A stretch of DNA of 64,000 nucleotides from FEB-10 sp963710645 (GTDB lineage: Bacteria; Acidobacteriota; Thermoanaerobaculia; Thermoanaerobaculales; Sulfomarinibacteraceae), in NCBI GenBank assembly GCA_963710645.1, contig CAVQBD010000001.1:248001-312000 (forward strand), in the 5' to 3' direction. Positions 32,969-45,900 of this stretch are shown piece by piece. Position numbers and translations under genes: made by a program. Under the pieces are notes generated by a model that saw nothing but the letters and a program-made list of their open reading frames with translations, was not told the origin of the DNA and did not search any database. Each line of letters begins with the position of its first letter. Within the stretch, counting starts at the first letter, position 1.

Positions 32969-33895
32969 ATGGAGGCGGCCGTGGACAAGATCTCGACTCT
33001 CGACTTGGAGTATCAGCAGCAGGGCGGGGTCATCTCCGCGTTCCTCGCCCCCACCGGGGACGGCAATTTTGTGTTGCTGGAAAGTGGGCCGGCCAGTACC
33101 CTCGATTCGCTCGAGCGCGGCGTGGAGGCGGCGGGTTTTGGTCTCGACCGGCTGGTCGCTGTTCTGCTGACCCACGTTCACCTCGACCATGCTGCCGCCG
33201 CCGGGACCCTGGCCCGACGCACCGGCTGCGAGGTGTGGGTCCATCCGGACGGTGCCCATCACATGGTGGATCCCGACGACAAGCTCCTGCCTTCGGCTGA
33301 GCGGCTCTACGGCGAAATGCTCGTGCCGTTGTTTGGTGTCATGGAGGGGGTGCCCGCCGACCGTTTGCGGCTGGTGGAACACGGCACAACGGTGCGTTTT
33401 GGTGATCTCGAGGCTGTTGGTTGGTTCACACCCGGCCATGCCCGTCACCACGTGGCGTGGCAGGTGGGCCCGGATGTGGCCACCGGCGATCTTGCCGGTG
33501 TGCGTCTGCCTGGATCTGATCACGTGCTGCCGCCTATGCCGCCGCCCGACATCGATGTGGAAGCCTGGCTCCGAAGCCTGGCCCTGGTGCGGGGTCTTGG
33601 CCCCCAACGATTGCTGTTGACTCATTTCGGCGCATGGGAGGATCCCGAGCCCCACCTGGATCAGCTGGAACAGCGGCTCGACGGATGGACCCTCGTCGCC
33701 GAGGAGGTGTTGAACCAGGGGGCGGATGGCGCCGAGTTGGCGCGGCGACTCAAGGTGCTGGACGATGAAGGCATGGACGCCGCCGGCGTGTCTGAAAACC
33801 TGCGGCTGCTCTACCGTCTTCTGTGTCCGGTGAAGGAGAATAGCGCGGGGCTTTTCCGGTACGTCGCGAAGAAGGCAGGAGGCAGTGCGCAGTAG
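32969..33895 (+). CDS. MBL-fold metallohydrolase
   Basis: A 308-residue metallo-beta-lactamase-fold hydrolase. The metal motif THVHLDHAAAAG (HxHxDH) is near residues 70-80; a His in TPGHARHH and Asp in ATGDLAG complete the site. It is most like the RNase-Z/glyoxalase-like hydrolase branch with a helical C-terminus; the substrate is unknown. The start has gaggcggag upstream. The last residues (about KAGGSAQ) and the TAG stop lie in three degenerate gcagtag-type heptamers. Confidence 0.85.
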   Translation: MEAAVDKISTLDLEYQQQGGVISAFLAPTGDGNFVLLESGPASTLDSLERGVEAAGFGLDRLVAVLLTHVHLDHAAAAGTLARRTGCEVWVHPDGAHHMVDPDDKLLPSAERLYGEMLVPLFGVMEGVPADRLRLVEHGTTVRFGDLEAVGWFTPGHARHHVAWQVGPDVATGDLAGVRLPGSDHVLPPMPPPDIDVEAWLRSLALVRGLGPQRLLLTHFGAWEDPEPHLDQLEQRLDGWTLVAEEVLNQGADGAELARRLKVLDDEGMDAAGVSENLRLLYRLLCPVKENSAGLFRYVAKKAGGSAQ

Positions 33896-34410
33896 CCCGA
33901 TGTCGAAATTCGAAATTCGAAATTCGAAAACCCCCACCCACCCGGAAACAAGGAGCAAGGAGCAAGGAACAGGGGGAAGGTCCTCCGTCGGCTCGCCCCC
34001 AATTGTCATCCTGAGGAGCCGTAGGCGACGGAGGATCTGGGTGGGTGGGCCAGAGGTCTTCTCAGCGGACTCAGCGTCTCTGCGGTTTGTCTGGGGTGGG
34101 CGGGGCATCGAGCATCCAGTATCCGGCATCGAGCATCGGCAGAGCGGGCGTAATGAGATTTTATCTGTGCCGATCTGTGTGATCTGTGGGCCGCGCGTTC
34201 GCTTCGATTCGCTGATTTCGTCGCGCCCATCTCCCAACCGCGCTCCCCGAGGGGGCCAGGTATACAAGTATGCGGTACCCGACGGTTGTCGAATTCTCGG
34301 GGACCCCTGACCGCACAATCATGGACCTTGCACGCCCGCCCGACGCACCCCCCGACTCCGGGTGGGAGGGGGTGTTCCTTGCGCCCGGAGGGCGGGGGAT
34401 CCAGCACCCA
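33874..34410 (+). repeat. Mosaic intergenic element C
   Basis: Order: ggcagga/ggcagtg/cgcagta units (33874-33894), attcgaa array (33903-33930), caaggag array (33949-33969), tgtcatcctgag repeat (34004-34047), atcgagc array (34107-34141), then a module shared with element A: ttcgatt.gctgatttcgt, cgcgcccat, gctccccgaggg (about 34199-34252), and further on gcacgcccgcccgacgc and ccccccgactccgggt (about 34330-34365), ending in gttccttgcgcc. The centre between those shared flanks (about 34253-34329) is unrelated to element A. There is no gene. Confidence 0.75.
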
Positions 34411-34411
34411 A

Positions 34412-34529
34412 CGGCTGGCTGATTATTAATACGATGTGCAATGCGGTCCATGGCACCATTGCTTGGAGCGTTGGCAGTAGCGGCGAGGGTGGGGACAGAA
34501 CAAAGGAGCGCGGCGAGAATCGCTCTCAT
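34412..34529 (-). pseudogene. Secreted protein truncated at element C
   Basis: Seventeen bases after the Ser/Thr kinase stop, an ATG opens a convincing signal peptide (MRAILAALLCSVPTLAATA, then NAPSNG) and about 20 more residues (AMDRIAHRINNQPAVG). From about 34412 the frame enters the G/C linker and heptamers of element C. The rest of the protein is missing. The natural length and function are unknown. It suggests the element replaced the 3' part of the gene. Confidence 0.5.
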
Positions 34530-34549
34530 AGCCGCGCAATCTGTCCGAA

Positions 34550-37222
34550 TTACTTCAGCAGGGAGGGCCAGTTGAGGAGGACGTGGATCCGCAGATCGTC
34601 CTCTTCAACGCGGGTCTTCACCAGAAAGCGTTGGCCGTCTCCGGTGACCGCGTAGTCATAAAATCCCCACTCCTGTGACACAGCACCATCGGCCGAAACG
34701 AGCACTGCAGGCATCCCAACTTCGGGCCCCGAGGCTCCCTCTCGGACATCCACAGCCATCAGCCCGTCTCGGGAAATGTAGTAGAGCTCCTTCCCATCGC
34801 CACGCCATTTGGGCTGATTGCCGCCGTCTGGGGAGACGCGCGCCCGCTCGCCGGGTCGACGGAACGGTTCGACGTAGATCTCGAATCGTCCGGACTCATC
34901 GGACATATATGCCAGCCACCGCCCGTCGGGAGACATTTGCGGATCGAACAACCGGGATCCGGTCTTCAACACCAGCTCGGGTGAGTGATTCCCTTCCATG
35001 GGCAGTGCCCACAAAGCGTTCTCTTCCCCGGTCGTGCGGTAGAGCAGGATTTTCCCGTCGCCCGACCAGTCCTCCGGGATCTCGGGCGCGGCCGTTTCCA
35101 ACAGCGGTGATGTCGCGCCGGACCGTAGCTCCTTGCGGTAAATGTCACCGCCGCCCGGACCTCCCTCGAACATGAGCTCCCGGCCGTCCGGTGACCAGAC
35201 CGGACCCCTCGCCTGTGGGGGTCCGGTGGTTACGCGGTTGGCCATCCCGCGGGCCACGTCCATAACCCAAATGTCGTGCTGCCCGTCCCCGGCCATGATG
35301 TCCACCGCAACGCGGCTGTCGTCCGGCGAGAGGGCGATCGGGCCGTGGTATGGTCCGGGGTCCCCGAGAGTCCCGAGCCTTTCCCCCGCTCGATCGAGCC
35401 ACACGAGCTGGATGTTGGTGGTTCCCTCCAGATAGGTCAGGACGCCGTTGGCCGAGGCCGAGAACCAACCCCAGCGGGGAACCCGCCCGGAGGCCACGGA
35501 CGACGCGACCGCGACCGGATCGCCCTCGAGCTCTGCTCGCGCGACGTCGAAGGGCTGCGCCAGAAGAGTGCTGCCATCCTGCACGAAGAGCAGGTGGCCC
35601 GAGCCGTACCGGCTGCGCATGGGTACGGGCAGGAGGCGACGCCACTCGTCGGGCGCATCGAGAAAGGCGACGTGAACGCCCTTCTTCTCGTCCTCGAGGC
35701 CATAGATCTCGAACAGAAAGCGGCGTCCGTCGGGTAGGAACTGCGGCCACCAGTGATGTGTCCCCTCGTCGGGCGTTGTGAGGGGCCTGGCCTCCCCTCC
35801 CGCCGCCGAGACCGAGTACAGCCCTTTTGTGGACCCTGTGGAGAAGACAATGGTGCCCTCGTTGTTCCAAGCGCCTGCCGGACCGGGGCTCCCGAGCGGA
35901 AGCTCGCAGACCCTCCGGACAGTGCCGCTCGCCAAGCTCAGCTTCCTGAGCTCGCCGTCTGCGAAGAACGCGATCGACGAGCCGTCGGGAGACCAGAAGG
36001 GCTGCCCGGCGCCTTCCGTCCCGGGAAGCGCATGGAAATCCGGCTTCTCCAAGGTGCGAGTCCACAGTTGCACCGCGCCCGCGGGGGGGCTGCCAGCGAA
36101 TACGATTGAGCCGCCATCGGGCGACACCGCGAGGGGATTGAAATCGGAAACGGTCACGTCCTCCGGTGGGTCGAGGATGAAGTGGACGGCGGACTGCGTT
36201 TCCGGGGTCTGCGTGAGCAGGACCACAGCCAGGAATCCGGCCAGTCCGGCGGTTACGAGGAGCGTCGCCGCCCAGGCCCATCGCTGCCGTGCGAGGCGCC
36301 GAACCTCCACGGCGCCGGAGGCATCCTCGTCTGTTTCGGCGACCGCGGGTTCCACCGTCGAGCCCGCAAGCACGTCCTGCAGTTCGAGCCGGGCGGCTCC
36401 GATACCCGGCAGTCGTGTGCGCGGGTCCTTGCGGAGGCACCGCGCGAGCAGGCGCCGCACCGCCCGCGGCGTGGTGGCCGGTACCGCGTCGAAGTCCGGC
36501 TCCTTCGTCACGACTGCCGCCATGATGTCGGCCACTGAATCGCCCCGGAAGAGCGCCTGGCCGGTCAACATCTCCCACAGCACCACGCCGAAGGACCACA
36601 CGTCTGCCCGTTTGTCCACCCGCTTGCCCCGCGCCTGCTCGGGCGACATGTACGCCGCCGTGCCCAGGATAACGCCAGCCACCGTTCCGGCTTGTGTCAG
36701 CGTTGGTGACTCCGACGCTGCCGCCGAGGCGGTCCCACCGATGTCGTCTCCGGCCCATGCCTTTGCGAGACCGAAGTCGAGGACCTTCGCCTTGCCGTCG
36801 GGGGTGATCTTGACGTTGGCTGGTTTGAGGTCCCGGTGGATGACCCCCTTGTTGTGCGCTTCCTCGAGGGCCTCCGCGACTTGCACCGCGATCTCCAGCG
36901 CTTCATCGACGGGAACCGCACCCCGCTCGAGGCGCTCCTTGAGGTCCTCGCCCTCGACCAACTCGAGTACCAGGAAGGGTTTCCCCTCCGCCTCCTCGAG
37001 TCCGTAAATCGCAGCGATGTTCGGGTGGTTCAGGGCAGCGAGAAGCTGTGCCTCGCGGCGGAATCGGGCCAGCAGCTGGGAGTCCTGTGCCACCTCCGCC
37101 GGGAGTACTTTGATCGCGACCTCACGGTTCAGCGTCGTGTCGGTGGCGCGGTACACCTCGCCCATTCCGCCGGCACCGAGGGCAGCGGTGATCTTGTAGG
37201 GGGCAAGGTACTGGCCGATCAC
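34550..37222 (-). CDS. Ser/Thr protein kinase with C-terminal PD40/TolB-type beta-propeller
   Basis: An 890-residue membrane-anchored Hanks-type kinase. Residues about 10-270: GAGGMGEVY (glycine loop), VAIKVLP (Lys), VIHRDLKPANV (catalytic loop), LDFGLA, and AAYMSPEQARG. A single membrane helix near 310-335 (WAWAATLLVTAGLAGFLAVVLL) leads to an outer beta-propeller of repeated PD40 strands (SPDGGSIVFAG, SPDGSSIAFFA, SPDGRELMF, SPDGRWLAYM). This layout is common in Acidobacteriota. The GTG start sits right against a G run, so the exact start is uncertain. Confidence 0.93.
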   Translation of the reverse strand: MIGQYLAPYKITAALGAGGMGEVYRATDTTLNREVAIKVLPAEVAQDSQLLARFRREAQLLAALNHPNIAAIYGLEEAEGKPFLVLELVEGEDLKERLERGAVPVDEALEIAVQVAEALEEAHNKGVIHRDLKPANVKITPDGKAKVLDFGLAKAWAGDDIGGTASAAASESPTLTQAGTVAGVILGTAAYMSPEQARGKRVDKRADVWSFGVVLWEMLTGQALFRGDSVADIMAAVVTKEPDFDAVPATTPRAVRRLLARCLRKDPRTRLPGIGAARLELQDVLAGSTVEPAVAETDEDASGAVEVRRLARQRWAWAATLLVTAGLAGFLAVVLLTQTPETQSAVHFILDPPEDVTVSDFNPLAVSPDGGSIVFAGSPPAGAVQLWTRTLEKPDFHALPGTEGAGQPFWSPDGSSIAFFADGELRKLSLASGTVRRVCELPLGSPGPAGAWNNEGTIVFSTGSTKGLYSVSAAGGEARPLTTPDEGTHHWWPQFLPDGRRFLFEIYGLEDEKKGVHVAFLDAPDEWRRLLPVPMRSRYGSGHLLFVQDGSTLLAQPFDVARAELEGDPVAVASSVASGRVPRWGWFSASANGVLTYLEGTTNIQLVWLDRAGERLGTLGDPGPYHGPIALSPDDSRVAVDIMAGDGQHDIWVMDVARGMANRVTTGPPQARGPVWSPDGRELMFEGGPGGGDIYRKELRSGATSPLLETAAPEIPEDWSGDGKILLYRTTGEENALWALPMEGNHSPELVLKTGSRLFDPQMSPDGRWLAYMSDESGRFEIYVEPFRRPGERARVSPDGGNQPKWRGDGKELYYISRDGLMAVDVREGASGPEVGMPAVLVSADGAVSQEWGFYDYAVTGDGQRFLVKTRVEEDDLRIHVLLNWPSLLK

Positions 37223-37408
37223 TCCCCCCCATTCTAGCGTGCGAGGACAGCGCGATCGACCTGGAAGCCGCCATTGTTAAGCACATCTGGACGGCCATGA
37301 AGGGGTTCGGGCTCGGGATGATGCTCCCTTTGCACATCCCGCACCGGGTGTGTAGGGGCAACAACCCACAACCTCTTCTCGGACGCGGGAATGACCTCCG
37401 CACCTTCC

Positions 37409-37440
37409 ACACCCTTTACACCGGGCGGGCGGGGGCAGAT
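37409..37440. repeat. ccacaccct..acaccgggcgggcggg motif
   Basis: A G/C-rich motif ccacaccctttacaccggg followed by cgggcggg. Similar copies occur at 2442-2476 and, reversed, at 59014-59052. All are intergenic. It lies about 35 bases before sppA and may be another module of the intergenic repeat set. Confidence 0.5.
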
Positions 37441-37469
37441 GCTACGATGCATCGGCACGGGAGGTTTTC

Positions 37470-39775
<2,306 letters not shown>

Positions 39776-42700
39776 ATGACAGCAGTGATCACGCCGGAGT
39801 CTTCGAAGGTCGTTGTCGCCCGCGGTCCGCGGGCCGCGGAGGCCGAACTGCTCCGATTGGTTCGTGAGCACGCGCCCCGGACTGCGGAGGATCTCGGTCA
39901 ACCCCTGCGGATCATCGTGCCCTCGGCCAGCCTGCGCCGCCATGTTGTGGCGCAGCTCGCGGCGGACACCGGGCGGCCTCTGTTGGGCGTGGTGGTTCAG
40001 ACCCTTTCCGCGACGGCTCGCGACGCCATCGAACGGGCGGGGGGCGGAGACCATCCGGCGGGTGAATTGACCGCGATCCTGATCCGCCGCCGGGCCGCCG
40101 CAGAGGCGGTTTTGGGGCCGGCGCTGGGCGGGCTCGACGACGGCTACGGCATCGTGGAGGGCGCGGTCAGGGATCTGCTCGACTCTGGATTCGAACCCGG
40201 CCACGCGGCAGCGATCGCGGAAAAGCTGAACGATCTCGAACACCGGGTCTCGCGGGACCGACTGGCGCGGGTGGCGGGGGTAGTGAAGGTGGCCGCTGCC
40301 GTTGCGCTGGAGCTCGAGGCCACTGGCGCCCTTCGCTCCGAGCAACAGCCGCAGCGGGCGGCAGAGATGCTGCGCGCTCACGGGCCGGCGGTGCTGCCAT
40401 CCACGGGTGTCATCGTCCACGGTTTTGCGGACGCCACGGGGGTGGCCACCGACTTTGTCCACACTTTGCTGGCGGTGGTGGGCGGGGTGGTGGTGCTCGA
40501 CCGCCCACCCGACCCGGCCGGGATCGAACACGACGACGCCGGAGCGGTCTTCCTCGAACGTTTCGAGAGCCATCTTGGCGCCTTCGAAAGGGTCGAAACC
40601 GACACCCCGGCGGTGTCGCCGGAGCTGAACCTGTTTGTCGCACCCACCCCCGAAGCCGAAGCGCGCCAGGTGGCGCATCGGGTTCGTGCCCTGCTCGACG
40701 GCGGCGCCGTCCCCGAGAGCATCGGGGTGGTGGCCCGGGAGCTGGAGCCGGAACTGGCTGCACTGGGGCGCCATTTCGACCGGCTCGCCATTCCATTTTC
40801 CGGGTCGGACGCAGAGGTCCCCGGGGGTTTGTATTGGCGCCGGGCTCGTCTCCTCTCGGAGATTCTCAGAGCCGGCCCGGATCTGCCGGCCGAGCTGTGG
40901 CTGGAAGCTATGGGGACGCACCTGGAACGGCCTGAATTGGGTCTGGCCCTGCGTACCCTCGGGGTGGTCTCGTTGGCCGACGCCGCCCAACTCTCGGAAA
41001 GCCTGGATCCGCGCGGCGCGATCTCGCTGCCGCTGCCCGACGTCGACGAGGGAGAGGCTCGGCGGGGACGGAGCATCGAGTCCGCTGAGGTCTTGGGGAC
41101 GGCCGAGCACGGGGCGGGCCTCGCTGTGATCCTCTCTTCCTGGCCGGAACGGGGCCCACCACACGCCCACCTGAGGGCGGTCGAAGCGGTGCTCGGCAGT
41201 CTGGGGTGGCTCGAGGGAGAGACCTGGCACGACCCGGTGGCAGTGGCGGTCCGGCGTCTGGCCTCCGAGCTGCCGCCGGGAATCGATCTCGGTCGGGGGG
41301 AGTTCGTTGATGCGGTCCGGCGGCGGCTGGCGGAGGTGGGACTGGAGAGCATTGGTGGAGCCGGGGGTGGTGTCCAGCTGCTGACGGCCATGGAGGCCCG
41401 GGGTCGGACATTCGACCACCTCTTCGTGATCGCGGTGAACCGCGGCCGATTCCCGAGAGTGGTCCAGGAGGACCCGCTGCTGCCGGATTCGGTGCGTGGC
41501 CATCTCGCTTCCGAGGTGTTGCCCGAGTTTCCGGTCAAGGCGCGTGGGCTCGACGAGGAGCGGTACCTTTTTGCCCAGCTGGTCGCGTCGGCCCGTTTTG
41601 TGACCCTGTCGTGGCGGGCCACGGACAACGGTTCGAAGGCGGCGCCCTCTCCCTTTGTCGAGCGGTTGCGGCGCGAGCTCGATCTGGAAGCGCTGCCGTG
41701 CCCGGCGCCGTTGGAGGATCGAGACGATCTGAGGCCCAGGCCGGCCTGCGAGCACGCGATCCTGGCGGCCGAACATGGCGATCGCTCCGGGCTGGCGTCG
41801 TTCCTCGTCGAGGCGGTATTGGAGGGCGGTTGGCGCGCCGGCATCGAAATGGACGGAGCATCGGAGTGGGCGGCCGGTCGCATCGAAATCCTCGACGCCA
41901 TCGATCCCGCCACGCCATCCCGGACTCCAGGGCCCTGGGCGGGCCTGGTGGGTGCGACGGTTGTCACTCCTGGACGCGGGCTGCCGCCGGTCACCGGACT
42001 GGAGAACATTGGTCGCTGCCCGTGGAGGGCGTTTGCCGAGCGTCGGCTTGGAATCGCAGGAATGCCCGACCCTCGGCTCGGCCTGCCGGACACCCGCGGC
42101 TTCCTGTTGGGAAGCGTGGTCCACGAGGTGCTGCAGCGCATTGTCGAGGAAACCGCTGAAACCAATACCGCTTCCCTGATCGAGCTGGCAGGAGCCGGGG
42201 GTCGACACGTCCCTTGGCCCGATCCGGAGCGCCTGCGCGAGATGGTGGTCGCGGCGGCTGGAACGGTGGTGGCTCGAAACGGGTTGGCGGCCACCGGAGT
42301 GGCGCCCCTTCTAGCCGCCCAGGTCGGGCCGTTTCTCGAGGTTGCCCGGTTGATGGACTGGCCTGACGGGATCGCTCACGAGGTGGTAGCGGCCGAGGTC
42401 GAGGGCTCGGTGGAGGTGGGTGGGGCGGGCAGGGTGAGATTCCGCGCCGACCGGCTGGATTGCGAGGGCGAGAACCTCGTGCTGGTGGACTACAAGTCGG
42501 CCGGGCCGATCTCGACGGCCAAGACTGAAAGCACGCGGAGGGACCACCTGCTCAACGAGGTCGCCAGGGGCCGCACATTGCAGGCGGTGGCCTACGCCTT
42601 GGCCACACCGGAACCGTTCCGCGGCGTCGGGCGCTACCTGTCGCTCAAACCTTTCGTGGGCGGCGCGCCGGAGGAGGCACGGCGAGCCTCTGTGGGATTG

Positions 42701-42991
42701 GAGGATGTGGAGGTGGTGGCGGCGTTCACCGGCGCGGTCGAGACCATCGTGCGGGGTTGGGTGAACGGTGGCTTGCCGCCACGGGTCGAGGAGGCCCACA
42801 AACCCGGGAAAACGCCGCCGGCCTGTGGCTACTGTCCCGTGGCGCAGGCCTGCCTACGATCGGACTCGGGTTACCTCCGACGCATTGTGGCGTGGATGTC
42901 CGGCGACGCCGGCGCCGACGATCCGGTCTCGAGCGCGGCACGGTCGCTGTGGTGGCTCGGTGTTGAAAGACCGAAAGGCGGTGCGGCATGA
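39776..42991 (+). CDS. addB: AddB-type helicase-nuclease subunit
   Basis: A 1071-residue subunit of the AddAB recombination complex, which resects DNA double-strand ends. The C-terminal nuclease has VRFRADRLD and LVLVDYKSAG (PD-(D/E)xK). An iron-sulfur cluster is indicated by one Cys in GRCPWRAFAERR and three in CGYCPVAQAC. The N-terminal helicase half lacks a Walker A motif (expected site reads ARGPRAAEAELLRL), so its ATPase is probably dead, as in some AddB proteins. The ATG at 39776 is preferred over TTG at 39749. addA follows with a 4-base ATGA overlap. Confidence 0.88.
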   Translation: MTAVITPESSKVVVARGPRAAEAELLRLVREHAPRTAEDLGQPLRIIVPSASLRRHVVAQLAADTGRPLLGVVVQTLSATARDAIERAGGGDHPAGELTAILIRRRAAAEAVLGPALGGLDDGYGIVEGAVRDLLDSGFEPGHAAAIAEKLNDLEHRVSRDRLARVAGVVKVAAAVALELEATGALRSEQQPQRAAEMLRAHGPAVLPSTGVIVHGFADATGVATDFVHTLLAVVGGVVVLDRPPDPAGIEHDDAGAVFLERFESHLGAFERVETDTPAVSPELNLFVAPTPEAEARQVAHRVRALLDGGAVPESIGVVARELEPELAALGRHFDRLAIPFSGSDAEVPGGLYWRRARLLSEILRAGPDLPAELWLEAMGTHLERPELGLALRTLGVVSLADAAQLSESLDPRGAISLPLPDVDEGEARRGRSIESAEVLGTAEHGAGLAVILSSWPERGPPHAHLRAVEAVLGSLGWLEGETWHDPVAVAVRRLASELPPGIDLGRGEFVDAVRRRLAEVGLESIGGAGGGVQLLTAMEARGRTFDHLFVIAVNRGRFPRVVQEDPLLPDSVRGHLASEVLPEFPVKARGLDEERYLFAQLVASARFVTLSWRATDNGSKAAPSPFVERLRRELDLEALPCPAPLEDRDDLRPRPACEHAILAAEHGDRSGLASFLVEAVLEGGWRAGIEMDGASEWAAGRIEILDAIDPATPSRTPGPWAGLVGATVVTPGRGLPPVTGLENIGRCPWRAFAERRLGIAGMPDPRLGLPDTRGFLLGSVVHEVLQRIVEETAETNTASLIELAGAGGRHVPWPDPERLREMVVAAAGTVVARNGLAATGVAPLLAAQVGPFLEVARLMDWPDGIAHEVVAAEVEGSVEVGGAGRVRFRADRLDCEGENLVLVDYKSAGPISTAKTESTRRDHLLNEVARGRTLQAVAYALATPEPFRGVGRYLSLKPFVGGAPEEARRASVGLEDVEVVAAFTGAVETIVRGWVNGGLPPRVEEAHKPGKTPPACGYCPVAQACLRSDSGYLRRIVAWMSGDAGADDPVSSAARSLWWLGVERPKGGAA

Positions 42992-45900
42992 CCGACCGCC
43001 GCGCCGCCGCGCTCGCCGACGACGAAAACGCCCGGCGGTTCGCCCAGACCGAGTTTCATCGTCCGTTGGTCATCGAGGCCGGCGCCGGCACCGGGAAAAC
43101 GGCTCTCCTGGTGGCTCGGGTCGTGGCCTGGTGCGTCGGCCCCGGGTGGGAGCAGCACTCGGAGGGTACGGACCGTGGCGCCGTGGCGCGGGAGGTGGTG
43201 GAGGGCGTGGTGGCCATCACCTTCACCGAGGCTGCCGCGGCCGAGATGGCGGAGCGGGTTGCACAGGCCTTTTCCGACCTTGCGGCGGGCAAGATTCCGG
43301 TGGGCGTCACCCGGGAAATGCTCGCCATGGATGACGACGAACTGGCAGCGCGTTCCTCCGAGCTCGCTGACGAGGTGCACAGGCTGCGGGCACAGACCAT
43401 CCACTCCTGGTGCCATCACCTGCTGCGGGCCTTTCCGCTGGAGGCGGGGGTTCACCCGGCGTTCGAGGTCGATGGGGACGGAGCTCGGGTGGAAGAGGCG
43501 GCGGCCGAAGCGGTCGCCGAGGCCCTGTGGGAGCTGCCGACGGGCCCCGACCGCACCGACTGGGAGATCCTGGCCGCCGCGGGGGTGATGCCGGTGGACA
43601 TCGCCGACGCGCTCCAGCGGCTTGTGTCGCAGGGCGCATCGCCCGCAGCCCTGTCCGAGGATCCATGCGCTCCTGATGCCATGGAGGAGGTACTGGGACA
43701 ACTGCGTGACGCGCTCGAAGGAATGACCGAAGCGGGTTTGGACGCTCTGGCCGCCGCCGGATCCAAGACGGGCCGGATCGGAACCGCCCTGGTCGGTCTT
43801 CAGCGGGAGCTGTCAGAGGCTTCCTCCGAAGACCCGTCGTCGGTGGCGGAAGCGCTCGCCAGACTCGAAGACGAGGTTCGGCAGCGTCTGAGGGACTGGA
43901 GTCAGGGAACGCTCACCAAGACCGAGCAGGGCCTCGCCGCCTCCGAGAGCGCGCTGTCTGGAGCCGCGTCCGAACTGCTGCCGCTGATCGACGGGCTGAG
44001 AAACTTCGCTCCGGTGGAGCTGGGCGCCGCTCGGCGGGTGCTTGCCGAGCTGATTCGCGTGGTGACCCGGCGCCTCGACCGGACGGGCGTCGCCACCTAC
44101 GACGACCTGCTGCGCCGGACGGCCCGGCTGCTCGAGAGCTCCGATGGTGTGCGATACGAGGTCAGGGCCGACATCGAGCAGCTTCTGGTGGACGAATTCC
44201 AGGACACCGACGACACCCAGTGTCGGATGATCCGATCGCTGGCCCTGGCAGGCGACGAACCCGGCCCGGGGTTGTTCATCGTTGGCGACCCCAAACAGTC
44301 GATCTACGGCTGGCGGCGGGCCGATCTCGCCGCTTACGACCGATTCAAGGAGGAGGTGGAGGCGGCGGGAGGGCAGGTGTGCCAGCTGGTCCGGAACTTC
44401 CGATCGACCCAGGTCATATTAGACGAGGTTGCGCGGTTGGTGGAGCCGGTCATGGTGCGCCTGACCGGGATCCAGCCCGAGTTCCAGCACCTCGAAGCCA
44501 CAGAAGAGCGCCGCGACGCCCTCGGTTTCGATGTCGCCCAATGGGCTCCGATCGAACACTGGGTGACCCGGCCAGCGGATCTCGAAGACGGCGGCCTGAC
44601 CGCGTCGGCCAAGGTGGACGAGGCGATCGTGCTGGAGGCGGAGGCGGTGGCGACGGACATCCGCCGGCTGCTCGACGGGGACCACGCGAAGCCCGGCGAC
44701 ATCGCCGTCCTGGTCCGCAGCACGCCCTCGTTGGAGCCTTTACTCGACCGGCTGCGCGAGGTCGACGTGCCCTTCGAGGTGGCGCGAGAGCGAGAGTACT
44801 ACCAGCAGCGCGAGGTGGTGGAGACCGCGGCTCTAGTTCGTCACGTGATCGAGCCCACCGATCAGCTCGCCCTGCTGACCGTGCTGCGGTCTGATGTGGT
44901 GGGGGTTCCGGACGCCGCTCTGGCGCCGCTGTGGGACGCCGGCCTGCCGGGCATCATGGCCGGGATCGACGGCTGGAACAGCCCGATGGCGTCTGACCTG
45001 GAAAGCTGCATCAAGCACGCGGCGGAAGCGATTCCGGATGGCCTGCCGGGGCTCGACGAGCTGCCGAATTGGTCCGCGACCCTGCGGACGGCGGCCCGAA
45101 CGGTGGGCCACCTGCGGCAAACGATCCGCGAACAACCTCCCCACATCTTTGTGGAACGGCTCCGCACCCTGTGGTTGAACGAGGCCTCGGCATCGGCCCG
45201 ATTTCTGGGGCGCTTCCGCCGGTCGAGGCTGGAGCGCTTCTACGGCGAGCTCGAGGGGAGCCTCGCCGCCGCCGACGGCAGCCTGGCACCGGTAGCGAGG
45301 ATGCTGCGGCGCGCGGTGGAGGAGGGCCGGGAGCCGCAAGTTCCAACCGACCCCGACGTTGCCGTCGACGCCGTCCACGTGATGACGATCCACGGCGCCA
45401 AGGGGCTCGATTTCGAGCACGTCTATCTCTGCCAGATACAGAAGGGCGACCCGAAGGGGCCCGGTAGGTCGACGGTGGAATTCAGGCCCGGGGACGGAGG
45501 ATTCGAGTACCGTCTCTTTGGCTGGCCTACCCCTGGTTTTGGTGTCGCCGAGCGACGACGGGTAGAGCGCGATCGGGCCGAGAGAGCCCGGCTGCTCTAC
45601 GTCGCTACGACCAGGGCCAAAAACCGTCTGGTGGTCTCGGGCCGTTGGCAATCCGACGGCGAGCTGATCCCGGCGCAGGAGGCCGGAAGCTTTGAGGACC
45701 TGCTCGCCCATCGGGTGCCGTGCAGCGAGTTGGACGAGCGGGCCCGGGCCGGCCAGGCGCGGTGGACCGAAGCGGACCGGCCGGTCCAGTGGGTGCTGCC
45801 GGCCCTGGACCCGGAATTCGGTAAGCAATCGGAGAGGTCTGACGAGGAGCGTCCTCCCTACGATCTGGTGCGGGTGCGGCGGGAGGCCGCTGAGCTCGCC

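Noticed and set aside
33885..34310. A 141-residue rightward frame across element C
   Set aside because: It is a translation of heptamers and the tgtcatcctgag repeat; the same peptide appears at the repeat-derived end of the kinase fusion.
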